From: SAR202 cluster bacterium
GTDB lineage: Bacteria; Chloroflexota; Dehalococcoidia; Lucifugimonadales; JASMAO01
NCBI GenBank assembly: GCA_030754315.1
Contig: JASMAO010000172.1
Span: 1 to 6,918, forward strand
DNA length: 6,918 bases
Direction of reading: 5' to 3'
Below, piece after piece: positions 6,492 through 6,918 of the stretch. Below the pieces are notes generated by a model. That model searched no databases. It saw nothing but the letters and a program-made list of their open reading frames with translations, and was not told where the DNA came from. Both the position numbers and the translations under genes were made by a program. How positions within the stretch are numbered: position 1 is the first letter of the stretch; each line of letters opens with the position of its first letter.

Positions 6492-6918
6492 ATTAAGACT
6501 ACAACCGCAGCCGGCCGGACTTGGCATTACAGCCACTGCATGGGCAGGGCGACCGGCGAGCACAACGGTAGGACGGGAGGTTACGTTCATCCGATGGATG
6601 TAGCCGCGCCGGGCAACGACCTTCTCTACGTCGTCAGCCGAGGTCTTGGATTTAGAGGAGCCCGTGGGATTGATGGGAACTGTAGGATAGGTAAAACCAC
6701 TATAGATGAAGATCACATTGGGGATCTCGCACGAGGTCAGTTTACTTGGCCGTGCGGTATCGACGTTAACAATGATGGAGACATTTACGTGTCTGATGAG
6801 TACGTAAACACAATATCCTGGTTCGCCGACAAAGTGATGATTTACCCTGAGTTCGATCTAAAAGGGGAGCGTCTTGGCACTTGGGGAGAAACCGGATCCA
6901 AGAAAGGACAACTCCGGG
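6492..6918 (+). CDS. NHL-repeat beta-propeller protein, copy B (partial, 3' end outside window)
   Basis: The frame is open for 142 codons to the right edge and is the paralogue of the NHL gene at 3730-4794. It aligns from the first codon: KTTTAAGRTWHYSH against NTTSVAGRTWHFSH, then GEHNGRTGGY, RIGKTTIDEDHIGDLAR, WPCGIDVNNDGDIYVSDEY (first clear NHL blade, about 88-106) and YPEFDLKGERLGTWGE. By length of the paralogue about 210 residues are missing. The proposed start is ATT at 6492: a TAA stands five codons upstream in frame, and GGAGG sits at the right distance. The first in-frame ATG (6540) has no ribosome binding site and would remove the conserved AGRTWH segment. ATT is a rare but real bacterial start, the known case being infC. 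The alternative is a recent mutation or sequencing error of an ATG. Function is unknown; it presumably partners DUF1800-B. Confidence 0.85.
   Translation, partial: MKTTTAAGRTWHYSHCMGRATGEHNGRTGGYVHPMDVAAPGNDLLYVVSRGLGFRGARGIDGNCRIGKTTIDEDHIGDLARGQFTWPCGIDVNNDGDIYVSDEYVNTISWFADKVMIYPEFDLKGERLGTWGETGSKKGQLR

Larger units (their letters stand above)
2310..6918 (+). repeat. Tandem duplication of a DUF1800-NHL two-gene cassette
   Basis: Unit 1 is 2310-4794 and unit 2 is 4977 to beyond the window edge. Gene order and orientation are identical. The DUF1800 copies are collinear from residue 93 (A) and 101 (B) to their ends, both 377 residues. In the block of 40 residues starting TMIFWLDN (A 138-177), 37 are identical, while 27 of the 120 bases differ. 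Twenty-two of the 37 conserved codons carry silent changes. This marks an old duplication with both copies kept functional, not a recent or assembly-made repeat. The two units also differ in intergenic spacing: 10 bases in unit 1 and 81 in unit 2 between DUF1800 and NHL. Confidence 0.9.

Overview
This is a bacterial chromosomal segment of intermediate base composition (by eye about half G+C). Most genes have Shine-Dalgarno sites, and starts are mixed (ATG, GTG, TTG and apparently ATT). No rRNA, tRNA, CRISPR or transposase was seen. The families present (amidohydrolase_2-type metal hydrolase, DUF1800, NHL-repeat propellers) are often abundant in uncultured environmental lineages such as Chloroflexota, Planctomycetota and Acidobacteriota. 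That is only a hint: the window holds no taxonomic marker.

Layout. Positions 1-1803 hold a leftward two-gene unit. An amidohydrolase-family protein (1803 to 934) comes first. After 54 bases comes an unrecognised protein with an N-terminal membrane anchor (879 leftwards, running off the window edge). Positions 1804-2309 are a divergent intergenic region of about 500 bases without a credible gene. It carries candidate promoters for both directions and a cluster of ATCCGA/TCGGAT motifs. From 2310 to the right edge there is a rightward tandem array in which one two-gene cassette occurs twice: DUF1800-A (2310-3719), NHL-A (3730-4794), DUF1800-B (4977-6410), NHL-B (6492 to beyond the edge). The two DUF1800 proteins are collinear apart from one 8-residue length difference near the N terminus. 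Silent codon divergence is heavy while protein cores are nearly identical, so the duplication is old and both copies are under selection.

How the genes may work together. DUF1800 proteins are best known (from the family) beside DUF1501 proteins and often carry export signals. Here DUF1800 is paired with an NHL six-bladed propeller instead, twice, and none of the four proteins has a visible signal peptide. The simplest inference is that each DUF1800 protein works with its own cytoplasmic NHL partner. The amidohydrolase unit may belong to the same metabolic or regulatory context through the shared divergent control region, but this is not shown. The most unusual local feature is NHL-B: an in-frame stop and comparison with its paralogue leave ATT (6492), behind a GGAGG site, as the most likely start codon.
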